From assembly GCA_023267315.1 (NCBI GenBank), contig JAHFNN010000032.1, positions 1-9,162 on the forward strand: a DNA stretch of 9,162 nucleotides, in the 5' to 3' direction. Origin of the DNA: Candidatus Nomurabacteria bacterium (lineage in GTDB: Bacteria > Patescibacteriota > Minisyncoccia > Phycocordibacterales > UBA9973). The number at the start of each line of letters is the position of its first letter. Positions within the stretch are counted from its first letter, which is position 1. The position numbers and the translations under genes are program-made. This document shows, piece by piece, positions 6,385 to 9,162 of the stretch. Under the pieces are notes generated by a model, which searched no databases, was not told the origin of the DNA, and saw nothing but the letters and a program-made list of their open reading frames with translations.

Positions 6385-9162
6385 CTATTTAACTGTCACC
6401 GAAACCTTTGGGGAACTCACACCATTTTTATCTGTTGCTATTGCAGATATTGTTCCCGTAGTTACATGGTAGGCAGTGACTGAGCAGCTGTTTGAAGTTA
6501 GGTAGGTGGTAAAAGAACACTTGTAGACAAGGCTATTATTCGCATAAAGAGAGATAGAAGCAATACCTATCGTACTTTGTGCTGAAGCTTTGATGACAAC
6601 ACCTTTGTTACTGTTGATACGTGTTCCATCTTGAGGGCTATTGATAGTAACAGTAGGCGCATTTGCAGTGCTGTTTGAAACGGTAAACGTCACCGATGAA
6701 ATTAAGCTCACATTCCCGGCAAGATCAATGGCTTTGGCAGTGACTGCATGAGAGCCATTCCCTACCGTCGTACTGTTCCGGGTGGTGGAATATGGAGTGG
6801 TCGTATCTGGAGAGCCAACGTTAACACCGTCAATTGCAAACTGAACACTAGAGATTCCTGAAAGATCGTCAGATGCATTTGCAGAGAGTGAGACCGAAGT
6901 ACCTGAAACGGTAGACCCAGAAGTTGGAGAAGCTATTGATACGGTCGGAGCTTTAATATCGATTTTGAATGATTCAGTGTATTTTGGTGTCTCGATATTT
7001 CCTGCATTATCTGTTGAATATGCACAGAGTCTCCATGTGCCTTGAACATTGCATGATGCAGAATTGCCTTGAGTATAACCAGTTGAAGAACAGGCGGCTC
7101 CTGGAGTAATGGTTAAAGAACAGGCAGTTCCTGCAGTAATAAAGGCCCAGTAGGTATTTTTACAGAGAGAACCTCCTGTATCAGTACAAGTGAGTATTCT
7201 TGAAACTGCAGCATTCGTCCAGGTATTTGAAGCAGCTGTGAAGGTAGTCGTCGGAGCAGTGGTGTCAGGAAGAGCAGTGGTCGTAAAATTGTTTTCTGCT
7301 CCGCTTGCTTTGTTACCTGCAGCATCTTTGGAAGTCGGAACAAAGTAATACTTAGTGGTAGCTGTCAGTAAAGAAATAGTAACTGAGTGAGCGGTAGTAA
7401 GTAATGGATTTAACATCGAACTATTAGGGTATGATCCAGAAACAGTACCGTAGAATACTTGAGTATCAGCAGGTTCATTAGTTGTCCAGGTTATAGTGGC
7501 ACCTGATGAAGTAATTGAAGAAGTAGCCACAGAAGAAATGACTGGTGGAGTGGTGTCAGCTGGGGTGTTGTTCACCGTGACTGAGATTGATGAGGAAGTG
7601 GTAGCATTCCCAGCGGCATCGTATGCTTTAGCAGTCAGTGAGTAGGTGCCATTGGCAACACTAGTCGTATCCCATGAAGCACTGTAGGGACTTGATGTAT
7701 CTGTACTGATGAGAGTCGTGTCGCGGTAAAAGTCGACGTGATCAACACCGACATTATCGGAAGCAGTAGCAGTGATAGTAGTAGTGCCAGAAAGGGTTGC
7801 ACCATTTGTAGGGGTGGTGAGGGAGACAGTTGGTGGAGTAGTGTCGGAGGCAGGCTTTGTGGTGCCAACTAGATCTCCGCTTGTAGAAGTGTTGCCACAG
7901 AAATCTTGTGACACAGCGCGGAAATGATATGTCGTATTTGGCGTAAGCGGAGCAAGAGTCGATCCCTGTCCATCGGTACTCAGTACCTGTTTTGTGTTTC
8001 TATCCGTTCCGGTATAACTCGATGTCAGGCCATAGTCTATATATGTGTATGTTGGAATATTAGTATTCCAGAGGACCCAGATATCACTGCTGTAGATGAG
8101 AGGATTGACTCCTGACATGACCGGCGGAGCACTATTAATGCATGGGAAATCAAAACTCACTCGAGGGGAAATATTTCCATTGGCATCCTTGACCCAGGCA
8201 TACAGAGTTTTTATTCCCGGATCAAATTTATTTGGATCTCGTTCAAGTAATCCGGCAGCAACTAAGTAGGTAGTCTTAGGGGTGGAGGACCACTGATCAA
8301 CATCACCATCAGTGATAACAAGTGGTGGAGTGTTTGGTGATCGACTGACGTAGTAACCAGTAATAGCAGCAGCACTGTCAGCCGCGGTGAAGGAAGTAAT
8401 GTTTGCCATAAGAAATTCATTACTTGGGGTGGCAGTAAATGAAGTGATAACTGGTCCGGTAGTAGTTTGGGGAGCAGAAGTCGGAATCTGGAATTGATAT
8501 GAGTAAGTAGAAGTGGTTGAATCGGTTGCGCTTACACGGAACGTGTAGAGTGTGATTCCGGGAGTGACTGGAACCGTGCCAATGTATTCATTGGTATTTC
8601 CGGTAGCTGTAGTTGGAATCGTGGTCCACGTTGTGCCATTATCTGTGCTGACTTCGAGAGATTGTTGAGTGATAGATTCAGTACTAGGAGGACAATTAAT
8701 CGAATAGTAATCGCAGGAACCGCTCGGTGTCGGATTTGGGTCAAGACCGAAGGATAGCTGATTCTGCATATTCGGGTCGATCAAATTCTGCCATTGATTG
8801 TTTGCGATGAGATGCAAGCTCTTCATCAATGGTGGATAATTTCTTGATGAAAACGTCGAACGAGTAACAGATTGTGTCTGTATGCCGTTATACCAAACTG
8901 GTTTGTTTATCGTTATTGTTTTACTCTTAGAAAGAGCATCAACCCCCAAACAATTTTCATCGTCGCTTGGCTCGCATGGACCCCATGTGCCAGACAATGT
9001 GTAGTTTGAAACCAAAGAATATGTCCCTGCTCCCGTTACGGATCCTCCTCTGGCAGAACCATATTTAGTACCAAATGAACCTGAGTAGCCAGAATCAGAG
9101 TATTCTGAATATCCGACTCTATGATTTACCATAAAATACGGACTATTGGATTGATAACTAAG
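6385..9162 (-). CDS. Large multi-domain Ig-like/FnIII-like surface or secreted protein, 5' end outside window
   Basis: The frame is open to the right edge (ten codons beyond the first in-window ATG at 9132, no stop), so the N-terminus and any signal peptide are missing; 925 residues plus TAG are visible. Numbering from the ATG at 9132: a Gly/Ser/Tyr-rich stretch (1-45), an uncharacterised part with Cys53/Cys61 and Cys140/Cys147, a beta-rich module (about 155-218), a module ending LYAWVKDANGNIS (226-330), an FnIII-like domain (336-427), a bacterial Ig domain (431-522), a second FnIII-like domain (527-619), a six-Cys domain (624-727), and two more Ig-like domains (728-820, 825-915). The composition is very Thr/Ser-rich with few charges. 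There is no C-terminal anchor, sorting signal or catalytic motif, so adhesion or a structural surface role is inferred from architecture only. It is not closely linked to the recJ operon. Confidence 0.9.
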   Translation of the reverse strand, partial: LSYQSNSPYFMVNHRVGYSEYSDSGYSGSFGTKYGSARGGSVTGAGTYSLVSNYTLSGTWGPCEPSDDENCLGVDALSKSKTITINKPVWYNGIQTQSVTRSTFSSRNYPPLMKSLHLIANNQWQNLIDPNMQNQLSFGLDPNPTPSGSCDYYSINCPPSTESITQQSLEVSTDNGTTWTTIPTTATGNTNEYIGTVPVTPGITLYTFRVSATDSTTSTYSYQFQIPTSAPQTTTGPVITSFTATPSNEFLMANITSFTAADSAAAITGYYVSRSPNTPPLVITDGDVDQWSSTPKTTYLVAAGLLERDPNKFDPGIKTLYAWVKDANGNISPRVSFDFPCINSAPPVMSGVNPLIYSSDIWVLWNTNIPTYTYIDYGLTSSYTGTDRNTKQVLSTDGQGSTLAPLTPNTTYHFRAVSQDFCGNTSTSGDLVGTTKPASDTTPPTVSLTTPTNGATLSGTTTITATASDNVGVDHVDFYRDTTLISTDTSSPYSASWDTTSVANGTYSLTAKAYDAAGNATTSSSISVTVNNTPADTTPPVISSVATSSITSSGATITWTTNEPADTQVFYGTVSGSYPNSSMLNPLLTTAHSVTISLLTATTKYYFVPTSKDAAGNKASGAENNFTTTALPDTTAPTTTFTAASNTWTNAAVSRILTCTDTGGSLCKNTYWAFITAGTACSLTITPGAACSSTGYTQGNSASCNVQGTWRLCAYSTDNAGNIETPKYTESFKIDIKAPTVSIASPTSGSTVSGTSVSLSANASDDLSGISSVQFAIDGVNVGSPDTTTPYSTTRNSTTVGNGSHAVTAKAIDLAGNVSLISSVTFTVSNSTANAPTVTINSPQDGTRINSNKGVVIKASAQSTIGIASISLYANNSLVYKCSFTTYLTSNSCSVTAYHVTTGTISAIATDKNGVSSPKVSVTVK
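6388..8127 (-). repeat. Tandem array of Ig-like and FnIII-like domains within the surface protein
   Basis: Six modules of about 90-105 residues follow one another. The first and second Ig modules (nt 7842-7567 and 6951-6673) share PTVS, SGT, ASD, PYS, NG and LTAKA/VTAKA ... D.AGN at matching positions. The two FnIII-like modules (8127-7852 and 7554-7276) share the NT/TN-x-P, YG and TTY.F or TKYYF pattern. Module joints carry DTTPP, DTTPP and DTTAP (encoded at 7845-7831, 7557-7543 and 7266-7252). Most modules end in a D-x-x-G-N turn. The repeats are clear in protein but diverged in DNA, so they are old duplications or families, not recent copies. Confidence 0.8.

Noticed and set aside
7924..8115. 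Plus-strand ORF within the large surface-protein gene
   Set aside because: It is antisense to a clear FnIII-like domain and has no recognisable protein features or start signals; the same applies to the other opposite-strand ORFs inside recJ, rnhA and the protease gene.
6388..8127. Recent tandem DNA duplication in the Ig-like array
   Set aside because: The modules agree in protein pattern but only short linker stretches match at DNA level, so there is no sign of recent copying.
1..9162. Recoded UGA (code 25) as in some candidate phyla bacteria
   Set aside because: No gene needs UGA read as an amino acid: all frames are complete under the standard bacterial code and end in TAA or TAG. The absence of TGA stops among eight genes is too small a sample to mean anything in AT-rich DNA.

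Overview
The window looks like ordinary, gene-dense chromosome from an uncultured candidate phyla radiation bacterium (Patescibacteria, probably Parcubacteria-like). The grounds are AT-rich DNA, very short spacers, and gene variants that I recall from that group: a short ComEC without its nuclease-like domain, a RecJ with a [10 protein letters not shown] motif, a small HIT protein ending its motif in Trp, and a very large Thr/Ser-rich Ig-like surface protein. No gene start in the window has a clear Shine-Dalgarno sequence. This placement is inference from protein features; no marker gene such as rRNA is present. All stops seen are TAA or TAG, and the standard bacterial code reads every gene cleanly.

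Layout, left to right: (a) the 3' part of a Fe/Mn superoxide dismutase gene on the + strand (1-471). It ends in a long perfect inverted repeat that probably terminates transcription from both sides. (b) A minus-strand block transcribed from about 5930 down to 582: recJ, an unrecognised HExxH putative metalloprotease, an RNase H with a C-terminal viroplasmin-like domain, comEC, and, after an 87-base gap, a small Cys-rich single-pass membrane protein. The first four genes are 11 to 19 bases apart and are very likely one operon. (c) A HIT-family gene on the + strand (5929-6288), divergent from recJ. The two ATG codons share one CATG palindrome. (d) A second convergent-gene hairpin (6338-6375). 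(e) A minus-strand gene running off the right edge (6385-9162) for a secreted or cell-surface protein built from Ig-like, fibronectin-III-like and Cys-rich modules.

Working together: RecJ (5'-3' single-strand DNA exonuclease), RNase H (RNA in hybrids) and ComEC (DNA-uptake channel) make a nucleic-acid processing operon. ComEC here lacks the metallo-beta-lactamase-like domain thought to degrade the non-imported strand, so a link between uptake and the co-transcribed nucleases is a reasonable but untested idea. The putative zinc protease inside this operon is the least explained gene. I see no CRISPR array, transposase, integrase, tRNA, rRNA or recognisable defence system, and no intergenic stretch over about 120 bases.
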